From Parelaphostrongylus tenuis (taxonomy: Eukaryota; Nematoda; Chromadorea; Rhabditida; Metastrongylidae), in contig JAHQIW010004583.1 in the NCBI GenBank assembly GCA_019055375.1, forward strand, positions 296,282 to 360,281: DNA of 64,000 nt, read 5' to 3'. Shown here one piece after another: positions 13,316 to 24,430 of the stretch; position 1 is the stretch's first letter, and each line of letters starts with the position of its first letter. The notes beneath the pieces were generated by a model. The model saw only the letters and a list, made by a program, of their open reading frames with translations, was not told the origin of the DNA and made no database searches. The position numbers were made by a program, and so were the translations under genes.

Positions 13316-13544
13316 TAAATGAATATATATATATATATATATGACATCGTTATAAGCAGAAAAAAACAACAATAATACAATAATACATTCATTGCGATAA
13401 CACCGAGAGTTAATGATGCAGAGGAAGTGTAACCACGTTCCCGAATATAATTTAACGAATATTACATAAGAAGCACAACATAGAAATATGAGATATGAGA
13501 ATTCGTCGTTAAAACTGTTTTCAGTTCTTTCTGATCAAGTAAGA

Positions 13545-14370
13545 GGAATGGAAAAATCGATCTCATTGGCTGGAGAAAAAGTTTTCATTTTAAAGCACCC
13601 CTTTATAACGCTGTAACCTACAAAATGAAATCCTGTTTCACAAAAACCACACGCTTGTTTCTCTTATCTCAATCATAATTCCCAGAAAAAAGCTCCTTCC
13701 TCAGAGTGCGAGCACAAACTATAGCTTAAGATTCACTGACTCAAAAATTTACTTGCTTTGTCAAAAGCTCTTCTGACCTTTTGATTTTCTCTGGTCCTTT
13801 GATTTGTGCTTTAAACCACGCCGGACAGAGCTCTTTCTTCAGATTAATAGTAATCATCTGACAGCGTAATGTTTTCTAATTATTTTTATATTTTTTCTGA
13901 GCAAAGCGATTATTTTCCGGAAATACAATTTAGCAGGGAAAATATCACCGAGTTTTACACTTTAGGTAACGTTGTTTACAAGCTATTCGACAAGGAGAGG
14001 GCCACGTCAGGAGCGAGTGGGGCGTGGAAAGGGCGGGGCGAGGCAGAACGATCAATATTTCGTTGTTCAATTGGGAACTTTACTTTAGCTTTGAAAAAAA
14101 CTCCAGATAAAACAAGCGAGTAAGACATTACGAAACTTCCTCTACACACTGATATGATTCTCGGCTTCCAGCGAATTATACGCAAGGCGAAAGACGAGTA
14201 TGAAGCATAATGTTTGATCTAGATGCTACAGCGTTGGAAAGGGGTCTTTTAAAAAATTGGCAAGTCGGGACTGTAGTCTCAAGTTTCGGATTTCAAATAT
14301 TACTAGCATTTCTATGTAAAAATCCCCTCCAGCGACTGAGATCGGTTTTTCATTTATTCCCTCCTAAGAG
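13545..14370. mobile_element. Foldback element FB1, copy 1
   Basis: The left arm (about 13545-13660) contains TTTATAACGCTGTAACCTAC followed by CCTGTTTCAC. The right arm (about 14215-14370) carries the inverse block, GCTACAGCGTTG..AAAGGGGTCTTTT, and ends GCGACTGAGATCGG. The centre is non-coding. No transposase is encoded, so it is non-autonomous. Confidence 0.65.
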
Positions 14371-14754
14371 AGGACTTCGTTTACTTTTCGGCTACACTTT
14401 ATGATTCTACTCTACTACTATCTTACAATGAATTGAATACCATAATAAGCCAAAAGCTCACTAAGATAATCAATTGGCACGAATAAATAGTACCTACCCC
14501 ACTGAATCATTATACGCGGCAAAACACGTGGACAGGCTGACGCGTCAATGAAATTCTCTAAACAGCTGGAGCGCCCAAGTTAATCGTTGAGAGTTCCTGA
14601 ATAAAGTTATTTTACATCTTTTACTTCTGAATATGCATTCATTGAACAAATAAACAGACCAAGGAAAACGCGCGACGAATCAGTAATAGAAGAAATTTAC
14701 AATAACACAAACAAGATGCATAACCAAGGTTCCCACCTTCACTCGAAATGTGCT

Positions 14755-14886
14755 GTCGTCTGGTAGGCCGAAATTTGCTGATATCGTATCTCTCTCCGAC
14801 GTCGACTTGCGTCACTTCGAGTAGGAGACACTGGTAGCGGTGTGCACTCCGCCGCCTGAGTCTGTGAGACACTTGATTAGCATGGT
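14755..14886 (-). other. GC-rich exon-like stretch, product unknown
   Basis: On the minus strand a GC-richer block inside AT-rich surroundings is preceded by AATCAAG and followed by GAAG|GTGGGA. Two of its frames are open. One reads VSQTQAAECTPLPVSPTRSD and on to a basic SRRRREIRY motif. No family was recognised, and no partner exons were placed. Confidence 0.2.
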
Positions 14887-15189
14887 TGAACATAAAGAAA
14901 AGATCCTCAATAAAAACAAAAAAGTCAAAAGGAGCTTCGGGATATTCTCTACCTTTGATCTTCAAAAACATTCAGAGGCATTTCTCTGAATGTTCCGATG
15001 TACTTTTAGCAATACTTGGTCCTAATGAAAACTGATTTAGGTACTTTTCGAAATGTCGAATAGTCCGCTCCAATGATTGAATTTTCTCAAACGAACTTTT
15101 TCAAGCATCAAGCGTTAAAACAAAGTTGTTTATAGAAATTGTGGCGTACAGCACGCAAGAAAAATCGATAGCAATTATCCAACAGTATT

Positions 15190-15420
15190 CAGTGATATGC
15201 AAAACTGTGGACGTCAGGCCGAACTGGAACCCACATTTTACCCTTGCCGAAGCGCGCGCTGACTATTGCACTACCGGCGCTCCTCTCATGCCACCACTCT
15301 TTTTATGATACAACACAACGATCTGTCACCAACCAACCGTAAGCACTGTGACCTTGCAACCACAAAGGGGCTTTGAGCACAGCTACGATGGCAAATAGAT
15401 ATTGGATATGTGTATAATCA
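15190..15420 (-). repeat. tRNA-headed palindromic element, copy 2 (diverged)
   Basis: It shows CTGGAACCCACATTTTACCC (degenerate inverse B box) and GACTATTGCACTACCGGCGC (inverse A box). The central family motif ATCTGTCACCAACCAACCGT follows, then a decayed second arm ending near AGATATTGGATATG. Confidence 0.6.
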
Positions 15421-15609
15421 ACGGAAATCCTCTTATTACTTTGAATGTTTTTGAGCGAGGTCTATAAAAAAGTGGTCGAATAGAGAGGTATGATTCATTT
15501 TAGTAGTCATAAGCTCAACTGCTGATCTCTTCAATGTCAAGGGATTCTATCGCCTGACGTTCGGTAATTCATTACTCGGCGTCGATTCCTTAATAGAGGA
15601 GCGTAGCCT

Positions 15610-15695
15610 CAAGGATCGGCTGAACAGAGGGATTGTGCCACTGCAGAGTCCTGGAGCACCAAAAAAGCGCCTGTCTAGCACTCAGATCACAAACA
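15610..15695 (+). repeat. Relic of hammerhead-bearing foldback
   Basis: GGATCGGCTGAAC, then GTGCCACTGCAGAG and finally GTCTAGCACT line up with the 18255-18320 arm (GGATTGGCTGAAC, GTGCTACTGATGAG, CCTAGCACT). The core CTGATGA is degraded to CTGCAGA, while the cleavage triplet GTC and the stem I strand TAGCAC persist. A fossil copy. Confidence 0.45.
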
Positions 15696-15849
15696 GCTGA
15701 AAAATATCATAACATTGTCAGACTATTATTGTTTTGAGCGAGGCTTATTAAAAAGCGGAAAGGAGAAGCTTTTGTATTTAACTGAGAAAAAGTTCCTTAA
15801 CACTCGATGAAAAATCGGAATTTGAACATAGATTCAATCAAAATTAACA

Positions 15850-16175
15850 ATATTCAATCTTCAGAATGAAGACCAACATGTTGGACATGATTCCAGACCG
15901 TCTTTTGACTGGCGCTAAGTTCTGTTACCAATTCACGAGTGCTTGAAAACGGTTCCAGATCCAAAGCCGCCTGCAGATCTCCATCGTCCAGTTTCAACAG
16001 CCGGTAGGACCAGAGTTCGTCATCGAGACTGAGATAACCTCTTTCATATCGTTTGTACCACTTTCGCCAACAGTTGCATGACGCACAGTTTCTTGACGTT
16101 CGGCACCACAAATCTCCTTCCCAACATCTCTCGTAGAAACGCAGTCGCCTCCAGCAATAGTATATCGAAACTCAA
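15850..16175 (-). pseudogene. Mariner transposase, N-terminal fragment
   Basis: The minus-strand frame at 15854-16111 gives WYKRYERGYLSLDDELWS, then KLDDGDLQAALDLEP, STRELVTELSASQKTVWNHV and GLHSED. This is the paired helix-turn-helix DNA-binding region of a mariner transposase ('WFKRFREGDFSLEDEPRSGRP', 'QSTRELAEKLGVSQKTVWNHL'). The catalytic domain is missing. The upstream 60 codons are frameshifted. It directly abuts an RTE tail at 16250. Confidence 0.85.
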
Positions 16176-16249
16176 AGCTCAACTTTGTCCATCACTATCA
16201 TTTGATTCGCCGAAGAGTAAATTAAGTTTTGGTGCAATAAATCTAGTGT

Positions 16250-16545
16250 TATGATATCGAAACTGAGGTGGGCCGGACATGTGATGCGCTTCAACGACGA
16301 CCGATGGACGAGAGCCGTTACCGACTGTATTCCTCGGTACATCAACCGCTCTACAGCAAGACCACCGACCCGTTGGTCCGATTTCTTCACGAAAGCTATA
16401 GAAGAAAGATATGATGTTCGGCAAATCCCTACAGTAAAGAGGACCCACTGGGCTATTCTTGCACGCGATAGGGAAAAATGAAAATGTTGCTGGTACCAGC
16501 TCGAGTCACTCGACGATCAACGGGACGACAGGTGATGCAGGTGAT
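16250..16545 (+). mobile_element. RTE lineage A, 3' end fragment
   Basis: It encodes the last 75 residues of the RTE polyprotein: SKLRWAGHVMRFNDDRWTRA, IPRYINRSTARPPTRWSDFF, TKAIEERYD, HWAILARDREK. The conserved 3' end follows (CAACGGGACGACAGGTGATGCAG). It is truncated at its 5' side, as is usual for target-primed insertion. Confidence 0.9.
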
Positions 16546-16559
16546 GTCTAGTGTTGCAG

Positions 16560-17305
16560 TGGGAGCTTTTCATTGAAATATTACTAAAATATTCTAGTGA
16601 ATTCATAATAACCGACAGTGTGTGGCAAATATAAAATCTGAATGCTTCGCGAGTGTTAAGAAACTTTTGTTCAGCCTAGCATTCAAACGCTTCAGCGGTA
16701 GTATGATGTCATTAGGTAGGTGCAAAAGTGATAGCGGTTCATGCATTGTTGCAACGCGCTGTTTGATTTTGGAAGTGCAAGAGAGGCAAAGATGATGATC
16801 AACAAGCTCAAATGAGAAAGATGATTGTGCCGCATACGAAACGGCAGAGAACAACATGAAGGGAAATGAAACAGAAAAGGAGAGCACTAGTCGGACTTCT
16901 TAATACTAACAAACACTATCAATCAATATTATTATCGCACCCAAAGGCCAAGCTCACGTCTTTAACTGAACGGCCCTTCAGCGATCAGTGATTCCGCAAA
17001 TATTCCGACCACGTCAACAAATCTGTGCACCATTCACACTGCATTTGACAGATGCTGCCCGAAATTCAACGTGGACAAGGAATTGAGCCGCTATAAGAGA
17101 CGATCAATGTCTGCGAAAGGTTTTCCCTTATAAGCGCCGAATGTTCCGACACATAGCGTCCGAATTTAATTTTTTTTTATACGTAGTGGGAATGGAAATG
17201 AAGTGGACCAGGTGCACAGCACCCCAGGTATTTCCATCACAAACATTAACTTTGCTGCTCAAAAGATTTTTTACCAAAGTTTTTGCACTCAGCCGGTAGC
17301 TTGTT
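16560..17305. other. No gene recognised
   Basis: Around 16600 the block GAATTCATAATAACCGACAGTGTG resembles 8738-8765 (GAATTCACAATAACCGATACTGTG), so an unnamed dispersed repeat is present. Otherwise nothing is recognisable. Confidence 0.4.
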
Positions 17306-17309
17306 CAAC

Positions 17310-17880
17310 ACAGGCGCTAGATGTGGCTTGCAAAAGCTGTCTTTTGTTATTAGTGATTCATATGGAAAAAAAAATTTACAGTCTCTTGACGTCACTGTGA
17401 GAGAATGTTCTATCGTTCGGGAATGGAAAATATCGAAAGTACAAGAGTGGCTACAAAAAGTGTGGAACACTCACATGTTAAGATCAATATATTTTAATGG
17501 CTAACTATACGGAAATGAAGCAGAATATAAAAATCACTTGTGTGTAGACAGGGTAAAACTTGCAATTTGTATTTGTATAACTTTCTCAAGTTTTCAAGCA
17601 CTCTTCTCGATAAGAAATTTTCGCCTTTCGTCGATTGATTGATTAGCATTGCTATCGATTTCACACTCTTTTGAACGCGATATAATTATTGATTATGTTG
17701 AATATTAGCAACAAATCCCATCATTAAATAAACAAACCCAAATATGTGGAAGCATCTGTATAATAAAATTAATGATTCATTACGATGCGCGAAAGCGAAT
17801 CAAATGCAAGAAGTACTAGGACACGTACAATGAATTGTGATAAGAGATCACGAAAACCAACTTCACAAAGCTTCTAGCAA
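17310..17880. repeat. Dispersed repeat R1, copy 3
   Basis: Diverged blocks match 3060-3330 and 3390-3860 in the same order (TAATGGCTAACTATA, ACTCTTTTGAACG, AACCCAAATATGTGGAAGC, GCAAGAAGTACTAGGA). Confidence 0.5.
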
Positions 17881-18007
17881 AACATTTGGATGAAAATGTA
17901 ACACTATGTCTTTACATTCTACTGCTTCCACAAACCTCGCTTGAAACAATCTGCATTCCGATGACATATTTTGAGCCTTTCATGAGCTTTGATATGGCAC
18001 TTGTACA

Positions 18008-18050
18008 GTGCTACACACGTGCTTCGACTTTGCAGCCTCATCAGTAGCAC
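18008..18050 (-). ncRNA. Hammerhead ribozyme motif, minus strand (one cleavage-site mutation)
   Basis: Minus-strand order: stem I GUGCUA (18050-18045), core CUGAUGA (18044-18038), stem II GGC..GUC, GAA. Stem III G-C-A-C with G-U-G-U follows (one G.U), then G at the cleavage position and stem I return strand UAGCAC (18013-18008). Everything except the cleavage-site base fits the consensus. NUG triplets are not normally cleaved, so this copy is probably inactive. Confidence 0.7.
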
Positions 18051-18276
18051 GATGTCTTTCGTTTCAGCCAATCCATTGCAGGGAGTGAATCCCAGGGAAT
18101 AAGCACTTGAACGTAGTATGATCTATTTTACCAGCAATGAGCGATCGACTGCTGGTCACTGTATTGTCGGGGGATTCCATTACACAAAATACAGTGATCT
18201 GAAACAATTGGGGTTGATTCCCTTGTATGTAGGGGGCATAACCTCCTGCAAGGGATTGGCTGAACCGAAAGTCACC

Positions 18277-18319
18277 GTGCTACTGATGAGGCTGTAATGC
18301 CGAAACACGCGCCTAGCAC
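18277..18319 (+). ncRNA. Hammerhead ribozyme motif, plus strand (stem III decayed)
   Basis: Stem I GUGCUA at 18277-18282 pairs with UAGCAC at 18314-18319 (6 bp). The core is CUGAUGA at 18283-18289. Stem II GGC/GCC encloses UGUAAU, then GAAA lies at 18302-18305. Stem III ACAC faces GCGC instead of GUGU, giving two A-C mismatches, and the conserved U before the cleavage base is C. The fold is clear; activity is unlikely without the two T>C changes reverting. Confidence 0.75.
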
Positions 18320-18320
18320 T

Positions 18321-20021
18321 GCATCACCTGTATCACCTGTCGCCACGTTGATCGTCGAGTGACTCGAGCGGGTACAAGCAACTCTTCCATTTTCCCTATG
18401 GCATGCAAGAGTAGCCCAGTGGGTCCTCCTCGCTCTAGGGATTCGCTGAGCATCATATCTTTCTTCTATCGCTTTTGTGAAGAAATCGGACCAACGGGAC
18501 AGTGGTCTTCCTTTAGAGCGCTTGACGTCCCGCGGAATCCAGTCGGTAACGGCTCTCGTCCATCGGTTGTCGTTGAAGCGCATCACGTGTCCGGCCCACC
18601 TGATTTTCGATATCCTGGCTTGTAGAACGGCGTCTCCAATTTTCAATCGTTGACGTAGTCGGAACTTCGGATCCTTTCTCTCATTTGCGAGATACGGGAT
18701 ACTCCTAGCATCGACCTTTCGACTGCGCGTTCGATAACTCCAAGTGATCTTTCATCCTGCTTACGTAGCGACCAGGTTTCTGCTGCATACGTTAGGGCAG
18801 GGATAATTGTCAAGTCGAAAAGGTGGGCACGGAGTCGGATGTCCTCATTCCTCTTCACTACATCTTCGATGCTCTTAAACGTTCCCCAAACCGCTCGCTT
18901 CCTCCTGCTCAGCTCTGGAGTTAGGTCGTTTATCATGTTGATTTCGCGACGTAGATAGACATAACTGGAGCATTCGGAGATTGTCGTTCCGTTGAGCGTG
19001 AATGGAGCATTCAAAACCAATCCGTTCCTCATGAACATTGTTTTCGTTAGATTCAGTTGAAGACCAATCTTTCCACAGGCGTTATCGAAATCGGTCAACA
19101 TTTGTTCTGCTTGGCTGATGGTTGGTGTTATGAGAACGACATCGTTAGCAAAGCGAAGATGATTTAATTGTCGACCGTCAATTTTCACTCTCATAGCCTC
19201 CCATTCTAATTTTCGCATGACCTTTTGCAGGGTGGCAGTGAATAGTTTTGGCGAAATTGTATCGCCTTGTCGAACCCCTCTTCTTGTGTCAATGGTGATA
19301 TTGTTGTAGAATGGAGATATTTTGGTCGTTAAATCTTTGTGAAGCTCACGAAGAATCATTATGTACCGAGTAGGGACGCCTTGGTTATCCAGAGCCTCTA
19401 TAACCGCTTCTGTTTCCACTGAATCAAAGGCTTTCTTCAGATCGAAGAAAGTGAGACAGAGTGGTTGCTTATACTCTCGTGAAACTTCAGTGACTCTTGT
19501 AATCGTGTGGATGTGGTCTATGGTACTAAATCCTTTTCGAAACCCTGCTTATTCGCATGGCTGTCCTTCGTGCAGGATTCTGTCAATCCTGTTTAGGATG
19601 ACTCGAGTAAAGAGTTTATAGAGAACGGACAGTAAGCAGATTGGGCGATAATTGCCTATGTCGTGAAGGTCTTCCTTTTTGAACAACAATACGGTCTTGT
19701 TAGTTTTCCATTGGATAGGAACCTTGCATTCTGACAGGTAGCGAGTGAACAGCCGAGCCAGGGTGTTGATGAGAGCTGGCGGCAGGTTCTTCAGGTGTTC
19801 TGGTCTAATCCTGTCTGGACCGGCTGTTGTTCTCTTCTTCACCGACGATATAGCATGTCGGATTTCGGAAGGGAGGACTGGTGGAACAACATATTGGTCC
19901 TCTCTCAATTTATATGACGGTAAGAGGACATGGCTAGCGAAGAGATCCGAGTAGTATTGGTGAATGATTTTCTCCATAGCCCTTCTCGAAGCTGTAAGTG
20001 TCCCGTCAGGGTATCGGAGTG
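18321..20021 (-). mobile_element. RTE lineage A retrotransposon, 5'-truncated (copy 2)
   Basis: Minus strand: reverse transcriptase from the finger region ([20 protein letters not shown] at 19977) to the C-terminal end near 18340, then CGACAGGTGATACAGGTGAT at the 3' end. Key blocks are [48 protein letters not shown] and LRFANDVVLITP. The damage is light: one nonsense codon (CAA to TAA) at about 19547, a one-base deletion near 18650, and the catalytic FADD changed to FAND. The endonuclease half is absent. The family acts by target-primed reverse transcription. It inserted beside the hammerhead foldback. Confidence 0.92.
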
Positions 20022-20905
20022 TATCAAAATGCCAAAAACAGCAAAAAATAGCACTGCATATTATAGCATATTATACAAGTACCATATTTAACCTCATTTA
20101 AGGCTTGAGATTGTTATCAATAACATCAGGTTTTCGAGGATAGTCCGCTCAAGTATGCAAAGAAAATCAAATTAGACAAAAACAGCGATGAAATAAACAT
20201 CAGACAAAAGCTGGAAAAATTATATTCAAATTACGGATCGTTTGCTCTACAAGAAAAGAAGTTCCTAAGAAAGTTTCAGCCAAATTTTATTTTCATATAT
20301 AAAAAGGGAGATGATTCGAAGTGAAAATCGAACTCACGCTTCTACGAAAGTTTCTAGCTTTTGGCGTACTCTTGGTGTGATAGTAAATTTCATGGCTTCA
20401 TTAATATTCTATTGTGATACCGTCTTTTTAGTCTTTCAAATTCAAGGTCTGCACTTTCGTAATCTTCACAAAGCAAAAGTATGCTAAATTTGATTACCAG
20501 ACATAGCTCAAAGAGAGACATTGTGAAATCTCTAGAACTCTCTTGAGTGAAAAACATGGTCAGGTAAGTTATGGTGCATTTTCCAAGGTATACCACCTTT
20601 TTGAGGTTTGTAGCCTGCAAATTTTCTAAATAATCACTCTCGTTCAGAAACATTCATAAATTGTCTTCAAACTCTTGTTACTAAGCTCACCTCAATTGTT
20701 TTAGCTCTCGCATTCAAACATTAGCACGAACCTGTTATGGACCTCTGTCCTGAACTGATCTCGTTTCCTCTTTTTGCGTGGTCAGGCCAACAGCCACGAG
20801 CACCGCTTGTGATGATTGAGGAGGCCAAGTTATTCTAAAACGGTGATATTCCACAAGCTAAACCGGTGGCAAAGTCTGCTTACTGGAGCTACTAACCAAT
20901 CAAAA
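20022..20905. other. No secure gene
   Basis: A minus-strand frame at 20390-20653 ends DYESADLEFERLKRRYHNRI before a stop and could be a terminal exon (AG just before at 20461), but no family was recognised. A block at 20810-20860 (GAGGAGGCCAAGT..AAACGGTGATATTCCAC) recurs near 32127-32160, marking an unnamed repeat. Confidence 0.3.
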
Positions 20906-20908
20906 ATA

Positions 20909-21391
20909 TTAGGTTTCCTCATAAATATTGACAATAGAGCAATAAGCACCGAAATTACTAACCACAAGTAATCAGAATACATTAGGAAATCTAATCAAAG
21001 CGTGCACCATTAGCCAGAACACATTTCGAACAACTATTAAGCCCGCACTTCACTACTTTGCGAGTACAAATTGGTACGCAACGCCCAGACCGCCTTCAAA
21101 AACTTCAGTAGTGCAAATGCTCAAGGATTTGCATTCAGGCGGTCAGCCTTTTGGTTCTTGCTAAATTTTGCGCTGGCAACACCAACTAGAAGCACCAGCT
21201 ATGCTCCGAACATACACGGAAGTCGATCGAGAGACCGTCATCGAGGCTTGATTCGATTTCTTGCCTGAGAACTGGCAGAAATGTGTTCAGGCCGATGGCG
21301 CACTCTGTGAATAGTGTTGTTAATTAACTCAATTACTTCTGATTGATAAACTTGGTGTCTAATCTCTAGTGTCAAAACTTATAAGACCTAA
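20909..21391. mobile_element. Mariner-derived element with inverted ends
   Basis: The left end (GAGCAATAAGCACCGAAATT, then a CCACAAGTAATC block) is the inverse of the right end (CAATTACTTCTGATTGATAA, CTTGGTGT). The ends match those of the mariner-derived foldbacks at 25883-27597 and 44262-44975. The interior, in fragments near 21215-21300, reads like the last residues of a mariner transposase ('ENWQKCVQADGA'). It is an internally deleted copy. Confidence 0.55.
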
Positions 21392-21399
21392 TGATAAAG

Positions 21400-21935
21400 A
21401 ATGGATATATACTCCATGAATGAATTTAGTGAATGACTTTTATAAGGGCATAAGAGCATTTGTCGTTAACACATTATTCGAGAATTTTAGCTTGCAAAGT
21501 GCGTATGTTCACAAGAATCTTTCACTGGTTTCAACTGAAATCTAACTTTCCTGCTTTTGTACTCCGTTGTCTAAAGAGATCGTTTGAAACATGATGTTCT
21601 CGCTCAAGGAGCATTGCTCGAAAAAGAAGAAAACAGCAGGCTGATCATGCCGCAAGAACGTGAAACGGCTGATGATAAGCTGGCTGTAGAAGATTACGCA
21701 TTTGGTCATACAGGTATAGGCAAAAACTTATTAGAAACAGTTCGAAAACAATTCAATCTGGAGATGTGAAGTTGGCATCTTTGCGAGTGCAATGTTCAGC
21801 AGTTCGCTTGATAAATCAAGTTGGCATTACTGATGTATCCCGTCATGGTATTAAACTGGTAAAGGAGGAGCCCTGTGTTAATTTGTTTTGTTTGACAACT
21901 TCCATCTCAAACTCCAAAAAATCCACTGAAGAGCG
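21400..21935. other. No gene recognised
   Basis: A plus-strand frame at 21584-21769 (61 residues, acidic) has no recognisable domain. It may be the decayed upstream part of the RTE relic that follows. Confidence 0.3.
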
Positions 21936-22139
21936 GTCATAATCCCACCTTCTGAAGTTAGCTTTCTCAAAGAAAACGTAAGGAGAGACACGGCCCAGGA
22001 GCCGCGTAAATAACCAATAATTCCCAAAGTCGAAGTCTACAGATTATATTGCCTCTCGGAGGGCAATATGACAGCCTAGTCCCAAAAGATGAAATTCCAC
22101 ATCAGTGTGGAACATCGAGCACGTAGTCCTACCCAATGG

Positions 22140-23580
22140 AACTAGAATGAGAGCAATCAACTGAACAAGCAGGATTTCAGACAAGATTTTGCGGCATGGA
22201 CCACATCAAACACTAGCTTGCATATGTAATTCAATCTTGAAACCTACTACACTGCAAAAAAACACAGCGTTGGAATCTTCAAATTTTACGCTATCGAATG
22301 ATTACCAATAGTCTAGAGAGAGCTCTGTCTTGCAATAAAAAGGCGTGTGTAAAACACAAATGCTTTCCCTACGCTAGTGTTATATTAAAGACTTTTTGAG
22401 AAACGACCGCATAACGCGCTAGTCAGAAATTCAAGCTTTAATGATTACTAACACTTTGATGACAAGTTTTTGTACAGCGACCAGGTCGAACATTCGTTTT
22501 TTCCCTTCTAACTGAAAAGAACCCCCCTTCAGCTTAACACCACCTGTATGTTGCTAAGAAAGCTTCAAACAAATACAACTGATGTATCGACTTTTCACCA
22601 CACCCACAGGAAAAGCGATTCGACAAAGCGATATCATTTTGCCAAAGCTATTTAATGCTGCATTGTACTGTCAAATAACACTGCTCGACTGAAGCGAGCA
22701 GGGCGTACGCATTGATGGGATATTTTAACCAATCTCGACTTTCTGAAGACATTATCATCTTCACAGGAGATACCTAGAGAGTAAAGACGAGACTCAATAA
22801 GCTCAACTTGCGGAAAAAAGATCGGACTACGAATAACTGAGAGGAAGTCAGTTTACGAAGAAGCCATGCAACGATAGTGGATACATCGAACTGAATGGTT
22901 TCCCGACTATCGAGATCTTTTAAGCCACCGACGTTCAATGAAGATGAAGAACAGCTTGAACGGAAGATTACATAGTAGAAATACGACAGCGTTGGCTATG
23001 TTCGTGCTTTTGAAGGTGCCACCGACCAACTAACGGATCAAAACCCGCGCTCACTTGTTCCATTCTAAAGTGTTTCAGTGCTCTATTATGCAGCAGGGAC
23101 TAAGACTAATACTTTGAGCACATCAGAAAATTTCGCACAAAACAGAAATCTTGAACAGTGCCACCCAAATGTAGATAGCATTCACAATTTGCAGCCGGTT
23201 TTCGTAGCTAAGTTCTGTATAACCTATCCCATCTCCGGGTTCTAGTAGATTATAGATCTACACTGAAACATACACGCGCCGATCTCATGATAAGAGAGAC
23301 TGAGGGCAGATGGACGGAAAGAACAGCGGAATGGTCAACGAGAGATTGTAAGCGCCTTCTTGGACGTCCGGTGAAACGAGACGAGTATGTTTTCATGGCT
23401 AACGCTAACCACATATGATTGCATATCGAAAGGATATTAGGAATATGGAATGTCACGGTCCACGTAGCCATGTTCGATGAAGGCCACCAGCATGGACGAC
23501 GATTGCGCGGAAGAGAAGGGAATGAAAATTATGCCGCTGGTGGCACTATCTATGGAGACAAGTTCTATGACTGAGCACCA
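22140..23580 (+). pseudogene. Relic of older RTE-like reverse transcriptase (lineage B), copy 2
   Basis: Frame fragments in RTE order: NEQAGFQTRF near 22160 ('EQAGFRKGFSTMDHIHT' in the young lineage), IRQSDIILPKLFNAAL near 22615 (RT motif B, 'VRQGDTISPKLFTATL'), VRIDG near 22705 ('VKIDGR'), AEKRSDY (connection domain), then a tail near 23310 (GRWTERTAEWSTRDCKRLLG). The FADD box is not recoverable. An FB1 foldback half (22250-22510) interrupts it. Multiple stops show long decay. Confidence 0.7.
22250..22510. mobile_element. Foldback element FB1, right half
   Basis: It contains the family blocks TACGCTATCGAATGATTACC, ATAGTCTAGAGAGAGCTCTG, AGACTTTTTGAGAAACGACC, a GATTACTAACACT block and the outer end CAGCGACCAGGTCGAACATT. 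It lies between two parts of the RTE-B relic. Confidence 0.6.
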
Positions 23581-23584
23581 ATCC

Positions 23585-23905
23585 AGATATAAGCAATACT
23601 AGATCAAAAGCAAGAACGATAGAGAGAGAGGTGAGGAAGAAAGGACATAACTATTAAGGGAACAAAACTTTATGTGATCAATTGGAGAATGGCTGCGGTA
23701 AAGAAGTGAGATAGGAGAAAGAAACAATTGCTCCACCTATGTAGAATCAAGAAGAGCTAAGGGGCGAGGAGACGGGGAGGACTCGCTTCGCACCCGAGTG
23801 ATTGCCTCATATACCGTGCGAACCGGTCTTCAAAAAGATTCTTTGACACGTCTAGTCCTAAGGACGCCTTGACACGCTTGACACGCCTCGTGCGCACTAT
23901 GAAGG
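23585..23905. repeat. Flank shared with 10246-10505
   Basis: Starts ATAAGCAATACTAGATC and ends in tandem GACACGC-rich sequence (GACGCCTTGACACGCTTGAC). It is homologous to 10246-10505, in the same position relative to an RTE-B relic. Confidence 0.5.
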
Positions 23906-24034
23906 CGCCTCGCCCTGATTTCGTTGATTTTTCACATATCCAAATTACTAAGTCGATTATGGAATGAGTGAAAGTGAGCATGGCGGCAAGCAGTCGCCAA
24001 AAGCCGACAGGACGATACTTGGATGGTTAATGAA

Positions 24035-24058
24035 GCAACGGCTTGAGCTCTCCGTTGC
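24035..24058. repeat. Hairpin (7-bp stem, 10-nt loop)
   Basis: GCAACGG and CCGTTGC flank CTTGAGCTCT. Its stem core is the same as in the hairpin at 24795-24824. Confidence 0.7.
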
Positions 24059-24430
24059 CTCTTCTTCGTCAAATCACTGAGTTGGGCTTTGTCCAGTTAA
24101 TTAATCGATTTTGTTGCCGCTGCCGGTTTGAGACGACTGAAGTCGCGAATAGAGAACAATTTGATATAGAGAATAAAAGACAACCTAAAAATATATACAT
24201 TGATACAATAATGACATAACAATAACATAACAGTATTAACGGCGCCTAACTGCGTGACCACGTAACATTGCTAAGTGCGAAAGGATAAAGTGAACGGATA
24301 AGAATGAGGATCGATAAGTGCAAAATGATGGAGTGAACTAGGACTGCGGGCTTGACTAGGCGGCGGACCTCAGGACCACTTATGCTGCCCTGTACAAGAC
24401 CTAAGCACCGGGGTGAGAGCCAGTGGGTGA

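Larger units (their letters stand above)
17985..18320. mobile_element. Foldback repeat with a hammerhead in each arm
   Basis: The two arms are inverted copies of each other. GCCTCATCAGTAGCACGATG, followed by a TTTCAGCCAATCC block, on the left is answered by GGATTGGCTGAAC and GTGCTACTGATGAGGCTG on the right. A roughly 160-bp spacer contains ATACAGTGATC and a partly inverse GATCACTGTAT-like run. Each arm encodes, outward, a hammerhead-ribozyme motif (separate entries). There is no open reading frame. An RTE copy begins at its right edge. Confidence 0.75.
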
